A stretch of DNA of 40,405 bases from Chara braunii (GCA_003427395.1 BFEA01000015.1:2879081-2919485); one strand, 5' to 3'; counted from the stretch's first letter, positions 1 through 10,619 are shown. Numbers and translations are program-made. The notes: generated by a model not told the origin, from the letters alone.

Positions 1-76
<76 letters not shown>
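1..76. repeat. GA dinucleotide microsatellite
   Basis: Almost pure GA/AG repeat with one AAAG interruption near 59-62. It runs off the left edge of the window, so its full length is unknown. Similar GA/CT tracts occur at 13868, 14231 and 26395, showing that this genome tolerates long dinucleotide runs. Confidence 0.97.
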
Positions 77-77
<1 letters not shown>

Positions 78-985
78 AATGAAGTGGCCACCATGCACGT
101 AGCCACAGAGGTGCGCTGAAAACCTGCACCCTACTGATAGGGGCATATGGAAAATTTTGGCGCTGGTACTCATTGGCTATCCGGTAGGGGCATAATGAAA
201 ATTTTGAATGGGTACCGGTAGGGGCATAACAAAAATATTTGAGGCCCAGCCGACGCCGCGGTTTCATGGGAAATTTGAATCGTGGTCAGAGGGGCACAAC
301 AGGGTAAGTGGCATTTCGGAGAGGCACCATTACAGGGGCGGCAGACAAATTTTCCCTTTTTCTTTTGGTGGCGATTCTTTCTCGCTCCGATTTGGGAAAC
401 TTCTTAGGGGTGGCTTCTCGCACGCATGGACGAGGAGATATGCTCTACCTCCTGTATTGCTCCGGTCAGTACGAATGCCTATCTGTCCTTCGGGACATCC
501 GTTAGCAGCGTGTCCAGCTCAACTGGCGGACTATTCTTTCGTCTTTGACTAACGAATACCGTGGGAAAAAATAAAATTGGAACGATACAGGAAAGAAGAT
601 TAGCATGGCCCCTCTGCGCAAGGATGACACGCATAACACAAAAGAATCGAATGCCTATCTGCTTAGCGGCTGAATCGTGGGCCTCCGACGTCAGAGGTCA
701 TCAGAGGGCATATGCTCACATTTTCGACTCAGCCCTGGACGTCGTTGCTGTCCGATGCATCCACGTCGGACAGGGATTGTGGTCACATTCGGATACGTTT
801 GGGAAAGTGCTCATATCTTCTCGTCCCCCGAACACAACGCACCCTCCCTTTGACTGTCCGGGACCCAGCGAGGTAGCTTGTATACAATGTATAGAACCAT
901 TAATGCGTGCGTTGTGTTTGGAAGACGACGGTAGTGTGAGCAAGAGCGGCGCTCACCGACCTGAAAGGCGACGAGCGGCGCTCAC
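77..985. other. No recognisable gene; short triplicated motif
   Basis: I see no protein or RNA family here. A short motif of the form TAGGGGCATA followed by GAAAATTTTG or a near relative occurs three times, at about 137, 186 and 221, which suggests local tandem duplication. Open frames at 208-552 and 561-1175 have no recognisable domains and no start or splice evidence, and I do not call them genes. Confidence 0.5.
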
Positions 986-1850
986 CGAGGCGTACCAGGT
1001 ATATAGGGTGCGTGGGTGGACGTCGAAGCTGGCGCTGCTATGTCTGTGCCTGCCTGATTGGACTGATTGGATCGTTGCTGCAGTAATGTTGAAGGTTGAA
1101 GTCGACTGTCAGGCAGGCCTCGTAATTGACGGCAGGCCTATGAAGAGGGGTTGCAATGAAGTGGAGGGGGGGTAAGTAACCCATCTGCATGTCCTGTGCA
1201 GGTCTGCGGACCTACGCGTGACAGGTATAGGTAGAGGGTGGGTGGGTGGATCGCGAAGTTGGCCCTGCCGATGAGTTTTTTGCAGGGGCACTGCGCCCCT
1301 CTGCCTGCATGATTGGATTGTTGCTGCAGTACTGGGGAAGTGAAGTAAAAGGGGCGTAAGTAACCCATCTGCATGTCATATAGGGGTATTCGACTCTACG
1401 CGTGACAGGTATAGGTATATAGCCTAAGGGTGCGTGCAGTGCGTGGGTGGATCGCGAAATTGGCCCTGCCGACGTGTTTTTTGCGGGAAAGTCTCCGCTA
1501 CTACTCTGCCCTGCCTGATTGAATTGTTGCTGCAGTGCTACTGGTCAGTCTGGTGGAGTTTGACTGCCAAGCGTCGTCGTTGACCGCAAGACTATGAGCA
1601 TGAATGAATGATTGGATGAGTTTGTAATAATAATATTATAATAATATTAAGCAATCTAAAACGGGCATAAACAAATCTCTGTACCGTCTAATAAGATCTC
1701 TGAGGGTGTATGAGGCGGATCGCGAAGTTGCGGCTGCAGAAGTTGATTGACGCTGCAGACGTGGTCTTTTTTTTTATTTTTAAAGGAAGGCTCTGCTGCT
1801 CTCTGTGTCATGGGATTGCGGCTGCAGAAGTTGATTGGCGCTGCAGACGT
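985..1850. repeat. Degenerate tandem array upstream of PEPC
   Basis: Three to five diverged copies of a unit of roughly 185-245 bp. Landmarks that recur are AAGTAACCCATCTGCATGTC (about 1175 and 1360), GTGACAGGTATAGGT (about 1218 and 1403), GGATCGCGAAGTTGGC-type sequence (about 1248, 1450 and 1715) and ATTGTTGCTGCAGT (about 1070, 1317 and 1525). A shorter sub-repeat, GGCTGCAGAAGTTGATTG followed by CGCTGCAGACGTG, occurs at about 1730 and 1820. Whether the array affects transcription of the gene 0.8 kb downstream cannot be told from sequence. Confidence 0.7.

Positions 1851-1851
<1 letters not shown>

Positions 1852-1921
<70 letters not shown>
1852..1921. repeat. Uninterrupted run of 70 T
   Basis: Seventy consecutive T bases, then a short CT tract and the next repeat unit. 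It lies inside a tandem repeat unit whose other copy (about 1765-1785) has only a short T-rich stretch, so the run expanded within one copy. On the minus strand it is a poly(A) run, but I see no retrotransposed gene body attached to it. Its exact length may be an assembly approximation. Confidence 0.9.
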
Positions 1922-1999
1922 CTCTCTCTTTTGCAGGAAGACTCTGCTGCTCTCACTGTCATGGGATTGGGATTGGTGCAAGCACCAGGCAGTGGTGCA

Positions 2000-2618
2000 G
2001 GTTGACTGCCAAGGCGTCGTCGTTGTTGACGGCAACGAAAACTTGAGAAGCGTACTGGAGGAGACGACTGGAGACGAGAGAGAGAGAGAGAGACGCAGAG
2101 AACCGGAAGTCGTTTTGTTGTTGACGTCCCGGTAAATTAAGGGGAAAAAGAGCAGGATATCTGGATGATGCCAGGACACGGTTGGTAATAGGTGGCGGGG
2201 GGCGTGAAGGTGAGGACACTGAGGAGAAGCTGATGGTTTTGTTGGTTCGTGAGATGTAGATGGGAGAGAGTAAGAGAAGCGAAGGAGCGGGGTGAGTGAG
2301 TGAGGCGCCGGAGCCAGGAGGCGACGAGAAGGCGTGCGTGCGCGTGTGGCGTGTGGCGTGTGGCGTGTGGCGTGTGGCGTGTGGCGTGTGGTGGGTCGAT
2401 TGGTCCTTCAGTTGGGAGTGTGTGTGTTGTTGGTGGGTCAATTGGTTTTTCTCTGTTGTTGATTGGTCGCTGACGTGGACGACGGAAACAAGCTCTCATC
2501 AATCCGCGCGGCTACACATACCCAGTCGAGTCGCGTGAATGGTAATAAAGCTCGATCGATTGATTGGTTCCGAGATCGGAATCTGATCTGAAAAGAAGAC
2601 CCGATTCGGGTGGAAAAA
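2000..2618 (+). promoter_or_regulatory. Probable promoter and 5' UTR region of PEPC
   Basis: This is the GC-rich stretch immediately before the PEPC start codon. It contains a GA tract (about 2077-2092) and six perfect tandem copies of the 7-mer GTGTGGC plus a variant copy (2344-2392). No convincing TATA box or transcription start can be fixed by eye. An in-frame TGA at 2589-2591 closes the PEPC frame upstream, so translation must begin after it. The assignment as regulatory is positional inference. Confidence 0.4.
2344..2392. repeat. 7-bp minisatellite (GTGTGGC)n
   Basis: Six perfect head-to-tail copies of GTGTGGC followed by GTGTGGT. It sits about 230 bp before the PEPC start codon, so it may lie in the promoter or 5' UTR. 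Confidence 0.95.
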
Positions 2619-5600
2619 ATGGGGGATAAGAAGGCGGTGTTGAAGGGGGACCACCATGGTTCGTTCTCGGGGAAAAGGTCAAGTCCGGGGTTGGGTTCGT
2701 CGGCGGCGGCGGCGGGTTCAGCGCCGGGTTCAGGGGCAGGTTCAGGGTCGTCGGAGCCCAGCAGCATGCCCGTCCTTCGAAGGCATAATACTCTGGAGAG
2801 TCCGCGGCTCGCGTTGGGACACGTGGGCCCACTGACTGTCGTAGATAACACGTTGTTGGACGGCACGAGCTTTATTCCCCGTGTAGCTGACGACGATCTT
2901 CTCTTCGCTGACGACGCTTTGTTATTGCAGCTCTTCTTGGACACTCTGTTAAATCATCACGGGCCTGAAATCGCTAGGAAGGTTAGGACGTGCTATAGTC
3001 TAGGGGGGATGTATTCCAAGTCCTGTAGCAACGAGGACTTGGTGCGTCTAGAGACCTTCATGGACCAGTTCTGTCCGGGGGATGCGATCTTGACAGCGAG
3101 CGCATTTTCGCACATGCTGAACTTAGAGAACATAGCAGAAGAGGTGCAGATGTCTCTGAGGAGGAGATCACAGGTGAAGACAGGCAACATATCGGACGAA
3201 GGGAGCGCGCTGACAGAGTCGACGTTCCCAGAGACGCTTCAGAAGCTCTTGGAGTTCGGCAAAACCCCGGAGGAGATCTTCGCTGCTCTCAAGTCCCAGA
3301 CCGTCGATCTGGTTCTGACTGCGCATCCTACGCAATCGATTCGTCGCACGCTTTTGACAAAGTTTTGCAAGATCAAGAGAAACCTTCTTCGCCTTCATGA
3401 AACGCCCAACTTGATGCCTAACGACCTCAAGGAGATGGTGGAAGAGATACAGAGAGAGATTCAATCGGCGTGGAGAACGGATGAGATTCGCCGCATCCCA
3501 CCCAAGCCTCAGGACGAAATGCGGTCAGGAATGAGTTATTTCCATGAGACGATTTGGGAAGGCGTTCCGCGCTTTTTGCGCCGCGTAGACACTGCTCTGC
3601 AAGCGATTGGCATTCAGGAGCGTCTGCCTTACGACAGACCGATTCTGCAGTTCAGCAGTTGGATGGGAGGAGACCGAGATGGGAACCCGCGTGTGACAGC
3701 CTCCGTGACCTGGGACGTGTGTCTTGTGGCCCGATTGATGGCTGCCAATCTGTATTACAATCAGATCGAGCCGCTGATGTTTGAGCTGTCCATGTGGCGG
3801 TGCAACAGCGAGCTGAAGGCGTTGGCCAATCAAATCGTTGAGGAGTCGATGAAGAAAGAATCGGTCAAACATTACCGAGAGTTCTGGAGTAGCAGTCCTC
3901 CATCGGAACCCTACCGTGTGCTTCTTGGTGCGATCAGGGACAAGCTGTTTCACACGCGAGAGAGAATGATGAACCTTCTGGAAATGGGCTATTCGTCGAT
4001 TCCAGAGGCGGACACGTTCACCTCAGCGGAGCAGCTGATGGAGATGTTGAGAGTCTGTTACGATTCCCTCTGCTCTGTAGGGGATAAGAACATAGCCGAT
4101 GGGGGGCTGCTGAACTTCATGCGTCAGGTGGCCTGTTTTGGCCTTGTCATCGTGAAGCTGGACATACGGCAGGAGTCGGAGCGCCACACCGACGTGTTGC
4201 AAGCCATCACCAGCCACCTGGGGCTTGGGTCGTACAGGGAATGGCCGGAGGAAAAGCGGCAGGAGTTCCTGCTCAAGGAGCTGCAGGGAAAACGACCGTT
4301 GTTTGGTCCAGACCTGACAGCCTCGCCTGACGTCAGGGAGATTCTGGACACGTGCCAGATCGTCAGCGAGCTGCCATCCGATTCCTTCGGCGCTTACGTG
4401 ATCTCCATGTCGACTGCCGCGTCTGATGTCCTTGCAGTCTACTTGATTCAGCGGGAGTGCGGAGTGAAGAAACCTCTTCGGGTCGTGCCGCTTTTCGAGC
4501 GGCTCAAGGACCTCGTCAATGCCCCTAAGATCATGGATCGATTGTTCTCGATTGATTGGTATCGGGAAATGATCAACGGTCGGCAGGAAGTAATGATAGG
4601 CTACTCGGACTCGGGCAAGGATGCAGGGAGGCTAGCAGCAGCCTGGGCTTTGTTCCAAGCCCAGCAGGAGGTAGTGGCAACTGCCAAGAAGTACAACGTG
4701 AAAGTGACACTCTTTCATGGGAGGGGTGGGACTGTGGGTCGCGGTGGTGGTCCCGTTCACCTGGGTATCTTGTCCCAGCCACCAGGGACCATCCAAGGCT
4801 CTCTGCGGCTGACGGTTCAGGGAGAGATCATAGAACACGCATTCGGCGAGGAAAGGTTGTGTTTCCGATCGCTCGAGCGCTACACTTCTGCGACTCTCGA
4901 GGCCAGCATGTGTCCACCCCGAGCACCCCGCCCCGAGTGGGTTGCTCTCATGCAGGAGATGTCTGACATCTCCAGGGATGAGTTCCGAAGGATCATTGAG
5001 GACAAGCAGTTCGTTCCCTACTTCCAAGCAGTGACCCCTGTTCTTCAGTTCGGTAAGATGAACATTGGCAGTCGGCCGTCGAAGCGCACGACGATGAACG
5101 ATGTGCAATCCCTGCGTGCGATCCCGTGGGTGTTCGCTTGGACCCAGACTAAGCTCCACCTTCCAGTCTGGCTGGGGATTGGCACAGCCCTGCGTCACGT
5201 GATGGAACAGAAGCCGGAGAACCTGCAGAAGCTGCAGCAAATGCACAGCGAGTGGCCCTTCTTCCGGGCAACCCTCGATCTCATCGAGATGATCCTTGCC
5301 AAGGCGGACCCGCGCATCTTTGCCATGTACGACTCCCTGTTGGCGCCAAAAGAACTTAGCCAATTTGGGCACGAGCTGCGATACAAGTTCCAGGACATGA
5401 AGGAGCTGCTGCTCAAGGTGGCGGGTCATAAGAGCTTTCTGGAAAACAACACGGCTCTCAGGCAAAGGCTCATCCTGCGGGAGCCGTTAATGACCCCATT
5501 GCATGTCCTACAAGCGCTCACATTGAACAAGATGCGAAGCACAGGTGCTCTTTATTGCGAGAGGAAGGAGGGGACAGAGAAAGACGCCGTCATGAAAGAT

Positions 5601-5702
5601 CTCGTCGAGCGTAATCCTGGCACAGAGTTCGCCCCAGGCCTCGAAGACACACTCATCATCACGATGAAGGGGATAGCAGCGGGCTCGCAAAATACAGGAT
5701 AG
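2619..5702 (+). CDS. PPC: Phosphoenolpyruvate carboxylase, plant type, single exon
   Basis: Cytosolic PEPC adds bicarbonate to phosphoenolpyruvate to give oxaloacetate and phosphate, refilling the TCA cycle. The frame encodes 1027 residues from the ATG at 2619 (A at -3, G at +4); a GTG three codons earlier is not a plausible eukaryotic start and an in-frame TGA lies at 2589. Visible motifs, numbered from this Met: the catalytic-His motif [11 protein letters not shown] (His236), [10 protein letters not shown] (349-358), [11 protein letters not shown] (661-671), the glycine-rich loop [14 protein letters not shown] (699-712), [10 protein letters not shown] (814-823) and the C-terminal QNTG, which marks plant-type rather than bacterial-type PEPC. 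Ala840 in VFAWTQ and Arg950 in RQRL look like the C3 (non-C4) states. The family is usually about 960-970 residues; the excess is a Gly/Ser/Ala-rich N-terminus (about 20-50). The usual N-terminal SIDAQLR phosphorylation motif is absent. No intron interrupts the frame, unlike most land-plant homologues. Confidence 0.97.
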   Translation: MGDKKAVLKGDHHGSFSGKRSSPGLGSSAAAAGSAPGSGAGSGSSEPSSMPVLRRHNTLESPRLALGHVGPLTVVDNTLLDGTSFIPRVADDDLLFADDALLLQLFLDTLLNHHGPEIARKVRTCYSLGGMYSKSCSNEDLVRLETFMDQFCPGDAILTASAFSHMLNLENIAEEVQMSLRRRSQVKTGNISDEGSALTESTFPETLQKLLEFGKTPEEIFAALKSQTVDLVLTAHPTQSIRRTLLTKFCKIKRNLLRLHETPNLMPNDLKEMVEEIQREIQSAWRTDEIRRIPPKPQDEMRSGMSYFHETIWEGVPRFLRRVDTALQAIGIQERLPYDRPILQFSSWMGGDRDGNPRVTASVTWDVCLVARLMAANLYYNQIEPLMFELSMWRCNSELKALANQIVEESMKKESVKHYREFWSSSPPSEPYRVLLGAIRDKLFHTRERMMNLLEMGYSSIPEADTFTSAEQLMEMLRVCYDSLCSVGDKNIADGGLLNFMRQVACFGLVIVKLDIRQESERHTDVLQAITSHLGLGSYREWPEEKRQEFLLKELQGKRPLFGPDLTASPDVREILDTCQIVSELPSDSFGAYVISMSTAASDVLAVYLIQRECGVKKPLRVVPLFERLKDLVNAPKIMDRLFSIDWYREMINGRQEVMIGYSDSGKDAGRLAAAWALFQAQQEVVATAKKYNVKVTLFHGRGGTVGRGGGPVHLGILSQPPGTIQGSLRLTVQGEIIEHAFGEERLCFRSLERYTSATLEASMCPPRAPRPEWVALMQEMSDISRDEFRRIIEDKQFVPYFQAVTPVLQFGKMNIGSRPSKRTTMNDVQSLRAIPWVFAWTQTKLHLPVWLGIGTALRHVMEQKPENLQKLQQMHSEWPFFRATLDLIEMILAKADPRIFAMYDSLLAPKELSQFGHELRYKFQDMKELLLKVAGHKSFLENNTALRQRLILREPLMTPLHVLQALTLNKMRSTGALYCERKEGTEKDAVMKDLVERNPGTEFAPGLEDTLIITMKGIAAGSQNTG

Positions 5703-5778
5703 ATAGCATGGCATCATCCAGGAGAGATAGATAGCATGGCATCATCCAGGATAGATAGATAGCATGGCATCATCTGGC
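5697..5778 (+). repeat. Three tandem 24-28 bp units spanning the PEPC stop codon
   Basis: The segment GATAGATAGCATGGCATCAT plus a CCAGGA-like tail occurs three times in a row, starting at about 5697, 5721 and 5749. The PEPC stop codon TAG (5700-5702) lies inside the first unit, so the end of the coding frame and the start of the 3' UTR are made of this repeat. Confidence 0.9.
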
Positions 5779-5779
5779 A

Positions 5780-6660
5780 ATCAGTATGGATGGGTGGGAA
5801 AGGAGGGCACAGAAGGCCCGTTGAGGGAGGGAGAGGGGGGTTGAGGGAGGGAGAGAATTAAGTAAGGGAGGAAGGATGTGGTGAGAGTGGAGTGGACACG
5901 ATAGGAGGGGGAGCGGAAGACCCGCGCCTTTACGACTGGCGGCGACGACTGTATAATTCTCCAATCTCTCTCTTTTTTTTTTTTTTTTTTTGTTGCAAAC
6001 ATCGGCAACGGGGAGTAGAGGGAGTGCTGATAAGAGCAGAGCAGACACTCCCTCTACACTCCCGTAGTACTGGTTTTCCTCCTCTTCCTCCCGCTTCTTG
6101 AACACACAGGAGGGGTGCATAAGACCCGTGTGGTGTGCGCTCCCTTACTGGCTACCACTGCACAGTATTCTGCATGTTTTTTTTTCCATTTCCATCTCTC
6201 CAGTGGCTTAATTTCCCCACTTCCTCTCTCTTATTGGACATAAAGGAGGGGTGCAGAAGACCCTCCTGCGGGGTCTGACCCCTCCCTTTGTACTACAACA
6301 TTCTCAATTTTTTTTTTTCTTCTCTGGTCTAACTGGGTAGGATTGTCTATAAGTCGTGACTGTAGGTTCTGCAGCTGCAGCTCCAACTGCAACTGCAGCT
6401 CAATAATCAGTGCAAGCTATCAAACAAGTGCTGCATGTCCTCCCCCTCTTCTTGGACACACAGGAGACTGAGGAGAGGGATGCAGGAGGACCCTGTGGTC
6501 TGCTCCCTTACTGGCCACTGTATTCTGCTTCTGTTTTTTTTTTTTTGCCCTCCCTGTCCTTGACAAGACTGGCCACTGCATTCTGCTTCTTTTTTTTTTT
6601 CTTTTTTTTTTTTTTCCCTCCGTCTCCTTGACAAGAGGGGGAGAAGAAGAGTGGATGGGG
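5780..6660. repeat. Degenerate tandem repeats in the PEPC 3' flank
   Basis: Four or five diverged copies of a 135-220 bp unit. The recurring core is an ACACA/ACATA lead, then AGGAGGGGTGCAGAAGACCC or a relative, at about 5905, 6103, 6238 and 6457. Each core is followed by a CTCCCTTACTGGC or CTGACCCCTCCC segment, a TATTCTGC-type motif and a T tract. The 3' UTR of PEPC probably runs into this array. No clear poly(A) signal can be fixed by eye. Confidence 0.65.
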
Positions 6661-7340
6661 GGCCCTTAGTGTCACTGGGCAAGTGGCAAAGATTGACGAA
6701 CCTAGTCAAGCTTTGAAAGACTTTGGTTGGATGGGGGGCCCCTATAAGGGGTTTGGAAGATTGCATGGGGGGGGGAGGGGGAGGGGCCTAAAAGTCGAGG
6801 AGAAGCAGAGAAAGGGTGGCTTTGTGACTTTTTTGGAGCACCAGGCTGCAGAATGAATGTGGGAATAGATGAAGTTGTTGCTGGCCAATCAGGGGAGTCG
6901 TTGCTGCTTTTTTGAAGTAATGATATAAATGGCCACTGCTGCAACGTGCGAAAACAAACTTGCCAGTGAAAATAGGCGAGGATGCCATGTGCGTAGTACT
7001 GTGAGGACAACTGGCCACAATTGCAGTTGTATTACAATGCGGGTAGACCTTGGTACAAGGAAGGGAGTCGTAAGACTCGCTCATCTGATATAAGTACCTT
7101 TGACTAGGCGGACGATAATGCCACCTCAACGTCAATGATACTGTGGCAAGGGAGGGGGAGGGCGAGGGGGATGGCGAGGGGGAGGGGGAGGGGGGTGTCA
7201 ATGTGCAATTCCATTAAGTTGCAGGGCTGCCTTCCAGTGGGGGAGGAGCGGAAGCCGTAGCCCAGTTGTAAATCCGCCACAGTGCAGGTCGGGGTTTTGT
7301 AAACTGACATATATGTCACAGCTGTTGGCAGGGGGTTAAG
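6660..7340. other. Unassigned flank with a strongly G-rich tract
   Basis: No gene is recognised. The stretch holds a poly-G segment (about 6766-6785) and a longer G-rich tract at 7150-7195 made of runs of three to six G separated by one to three bases, a sequence type able to form G-quadruplex DNA on the plus strand. Confidence 0.6.
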
Positions 7341-7354
7341 CGTATGCGTTTGCT

Positions 7355-7355
<1 letters not shown>

Positions 7356-7416
<61 letters not shown>
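7356..7416. repeat. GT dinucleotide microsatellite
   Basis: About 30 consecutive GT units. Frames across it give meaningless Cys-Val or His-Thr polymers. Confidence 0.97.
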
Positions 7417-7421
<5 letters not shown>

Positions 7422-7663
7422 GTGTGGTCTGTGTGTTGTCATATTCGCTATACACTCAAAAATAGCATGCCTGTGCCAGACTGTTTCGTGGGACTTTCAC
7501 CGACTCATCAGGAGGTTGTGTGTGCATGTGTGTGTGTGTGCGCGCGCGTGCATTCTTTCATGCGAGTGTGTGTGAGTTACGCGGTAGGGTATGAAGCGTG
7601 CGTGTGAAGCGTGCGTGTGTTTGACCTATTGGCATGGTCAGAAGTGCCGGTGTATATGTGTGT

Positions 7664-7673
7664 GCAGGCGTTC

Positions 7674-7706
<33 letters not shown>

Positions 7707-7842
7707 CAGGCGTTCTTGCAAGTGTGCGTGTGTGTGTGTGTGTGTGCAGGCGTTCTTGCAAAAGTGTGTGTGTGCAGGCGTTCTTGCAAGTGTGTGTGTG
7801 CAGGCGTTCTTGCAAGCGTGTGTGTGTGCAGGCGTTCTTGCG

Positions 7843-7882
<40 letters not shown>

Positions 7883-7907
7883 TGCAGACGTTCTTGCAAG
7901 TGCGCGC

Positions 7908-7965
<58 letters not shown>
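7664..7965. repeat. Compound minisatellite: 17-bp core plus (TG)n
   Basis: The 17-mer GCAGGCGTTCTTGCAAG, with small variants, occurs at 7664, 7706, 7746, 7774, 7800, 7828 and 7884. The copies are separated only by TG runs of 9 to 40 bases. A pure TG run closes the array (about 7910-7964). The array probably grew by unequal exchange in which the 17-mer and its TG tail moved together. Confidence 0.93.
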
Positions 7966-7970
<5 letters not shown>

Positions 7971-9740
7971 GCAAATTGAAAAAGAGGCAACTGGTGGCTG
8001 GTGATGGAAGGGTTGGCCGTGTCGTTGTGGTGATCGAAGCACTCCTCGACTAGACTGTGCAGAGGCGCGTAGAGGTCTGTCGGCGGAGTGTTCAGTGTTC
8101 TCTTCGATGCACGTAGAAGAAAAAGAAAAAAAAGCCTTCGATCTGACCTAGCCGTCATTCTCGCACGAAAGTTCATGATCGCATCATTTCGGTCATCGCT
8201 CGTTATTTTTCGGGTTCTCGTGCTCTGGCGAGGTTATTGCGTTCAACAACAACAAAAAAAAAAAGGAAAAAAAAAAGGGTTGTGTTCAACGAAAACACAG
8301 TTGTCAGGCGATTAGGCCCTAGGGTAGTTGCACCCACTCGCCAGTCGCCAGCTCTTATTTTTGAATGCATCAGGTCGACCTGGCGGTACAGATTCATTGA
8401 ACATGTTGGCGGACGACCAGTAGCGCGATTGGTCAGTAACACTCTGGTTATAAAGGTTCCGAAAAAGTAAATCGGACCCAAATCGCGTTAAGTCTTCTGT
8501 GACTGGACTTAGGGCATACTCACACCAGCACTTGCCAAATGTATCCGACTGCAGTTAGGGTCGGGGGTGGATGTATGTGAGCGCAATTATGTCAAAATGC
8601 AACTCTACCAGGAATGGGCATTTTGAAATTTCCCTCTGCATCTCACCAGGTCCATGCTCCCCTCCAAAATGCTGCCTTTTACAAAAAAAGGAAAAAAAAT
8701 GCTGCCTTTCACAAACAAACGACTAAACAAATTCGCACAACTTACCGGACTAAAAATGCTCCAAAAAAAAAAAAAAAAAAAAAAAGCTCCGCTCCTCTGA
8801 CCACATCTACGTCAATGTTTTTACCCAACCAGTACCTCAGGGGGTCTTAGGCCCCCTCTGACGCGAATGAATACAGACCCCATGTGCGCACGGATTCATG
8901 CACTGCATTAACGGTAGGTACTGCTGCAGCTGAACAAATGAAACCTTACGAACAGGAGCATATACTAGATACCATGTGGCCCACTAAGAGGTAAGCCCCA
9001 CTGCCTGGCGAAGGCGAACGCTTCCGCCAAACCCAAATAGTAGACCCCGGCGATGGAAAAGAGAAAAGCGGACCCCACTGCAGCACAAATTTTCGCCAGT
9101 TCCGTTGGTGCCAGTTACCCGATAGGGAAAACTTTCCCTATATGGAAACTTCACATCCGCTACTCTCGATTCTCACCCAATCCCTGGCTCTCCTTTCCAC
9201 ATGGGATGGCCGAACAGAGGGTGTTGCCCCTCCCCTACCCCCTCAGAATGGCCGAACAGCAAGGGACCCGCAAAGCAGAACTGAGTGAAAACGTCTGCCA
9301 CGTCATGTCTGAGCATTTTCCAAAGCTTTGCCGCAAAGCCCTGGGGTTTCACAGCTCGTCTTCCAAAGCCTTGCCGCAAAGCACTGGGTTCAGGGCGTAC
9401 TCACAAGCCGGTGGCATTGCAGCAAAAGCTGCGAATTTTGCTATCCCCATGTTGCTGAAATGCCACCCAGCCCGGTTATATAGCAGCAACAAATCACAAA
9501 AGACACAAGCCGGACTTTCTGGCAATTGCCAAAAATGGTGTCTCGCGTGGTCATTACAGCGCAAACCCTAAATCCTTGGAACTTATTTCTTTTCCAACAA
9601 AGTTCGATTTAATTTTTTTTGAATTATTATTATTTTTTTTGAAGTCGCAGTTTGTATTATAGAAAATTGGAGAACTGAGGCCGGGAATCCCTCAACATCT
9701 CAACCCGGAATTCCTGGGGCCAATACCCAGATTAGGCTTT
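7965..9740. other. No recognisable gene; short-element end at 8509-8530
   Basis: No protein family is recognised. TTA followed by GGGCATACTCACACC at 8509-8526 matches the left end of the inverted-repeat family seen complete at 14953-15254; I cannot find a matching right end, so it is a truncated or nested copy. A similar motif, GGGCGTACTCACA, occurs at about 9391. An open frame at 9053-9571 (172 codons, ATG start) contains an internally duplicated segment (TTCCAAAGC..TTGCCGCAAAGC at about 9317 and 9361) and resembles no family I know. A-rich tracts are present at about 8250-8275 and 8763-8785. Confidence 0.5.
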
Positions 9741-9741
9741 A

Positions 9742-9766
9742 CTGGAAACCGGGTCCAGTGTCCCAT
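9742..9766 (+). repeat. Left arm of a distant inverted repeat
   Basis: CTGGAAACCGGGTCCAGTGT and the following CCCA recur in reverse complement at 13570-13593 with one change. The two arms bracket 3.85 kb that includes the Harbinger-like element. They may be ends of an older element or two unrelated copies of one repeat. Confidence 0.6.
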
Positions 9767-10319
9767 TCAGGGCAACTTCAACCAAAAAAAAAAATCGCAG
9801 CTGGACTAACAAAATTCAAAACCAGAAATAGGAGAGGCAACCACTATGCTGACTGGGAGCCTTACCCAGCTTCGCTTAAAGATGTTACAGAAAAGAGGAC
9901 AGTTCTCGGACTACTTCCAACGAAGAGACCTTGCTTCCATTGGCAGGAGACCATAGCCTAATGTGACTAGCCAAAGAAATGACAAATACCCAATGATCTA
10001 AAGCAAACTACAGAGTTCTATCTGGAGCAGGTGATTTGCAGAAATCCGAAGGAAGATCCATCAAAACCAAAAGAGAGGCCTGTCGGACCAGCTAATAGCC
10101 GTGTGGAGCCTGGGTTGTCATGACGAGGTTTCCCACCTTGTACCCTTGAGACTCTGTAGGGAGTACTGTATTCCAGGTACTCTAGATCTCAATGGGTACA
10201 ACCCAGATTTGCTCTTTTATCAGCTAAATGCTAATCGGCCGTGCCCTAAGTAGCTCAGCAACGCTGCCACAACCACTAGTAGGTCTCCCACTACCTCCAG
10301 TCATTCCGTTGCCTGCTAC

Positions 10320-10610
10320 GGACAAGCCCAGTATAGATACCGAAGGAGAAGAACACAAGCCCAGTATAGATACCAAAGGAGAAGAACTTAGCAAGGAACT
10401 ATCAGGTGTGTTACAAACTAGAGGCAACCAAGCTAAGGAACGAACACCAACAATCTAAGTTTACACCGTAATGAAGCCAAGCAACAGAAGGAACACCAAC
10501 AATCTAAATTCACACCGTAGTGAGGCCAAGCCACAGAAAGAGCACCAACACTCTTAAGTTCACACCGTAGTGAAGCCAAGCAACAGAAAGAGCACCAACA
10601 CTCTTAAGAT
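10320..10610 (+). repeat. Two short tandem arrays (about 35 bp and 49 bp periods)
   Basis: AAGCCCAGTATAGATACC plus AAGGAGAAGAA occurs twice (about 10323 and 10358). Next, a 49-50 bp unit beginning GAACACCAACAATCTAA or GAGCACCAACACTCTTAAG, continuing with CACACCGTAGTGAAGCCAAG, starts at 10442, 10491, 10540 and 10590 (last copy partial). Stops occur in each frame I checked, so a coding role is unlikely. Confidence 0.88.
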
Positions 10611-10619
10611 CGGAAACGA

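Noticed and set aside
561-1175. 204-codon plus-strand open frame
   Set aside because: The start is not an ATG in good context, it enters the degenerate tandem array, and the translation has no recognisable domain.
1852-1921. Poly(A) tail of a minus-strand retrogene
   Set aside because: The adjacent sequence is the tandem array, with no coding remnant on the minus strand and no target duplication.
2610-2618. GTG at 2610 as PEPC start
   Set aside because: The gene is eukaryotic; the first ATG after the in-frame TGA is at 2619 and has good start context.
4632-5465. Long minus-strand open frame (277 codons) inside PEPC
   Set aside because: It is antisense to strongly conserved enzyme sequence and its translation matches nothing; it is a shadow frame.
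2619-5702. Bacterial-type PEPC
   Set aside because: The protein ends in QNTG, whereas bacterial-type plant enzymes end in RNTG, and it lacks their long insertion. It is plant type despite the missing N-terminal motif.
7664-7900. Regularly spaced 17-mer resembling a CRISPR repeat
   Set aside because: The spacers are only TG runs, not unique sequence, and the setting is a eukaryotic nuclear genome.
7344-8176. Long open frames across the GT/CA tracts on both strands
   Set aside because: Their translations are Cys-Val or His-Thr polymers dictated by the microsatellite; there is no gene structure.
9053-9571. 172-codon ATG frame as a gene
   Set aside because: It contains a repeat duplication and element-like sequence and resembles no family; there is no splice or promoter support.
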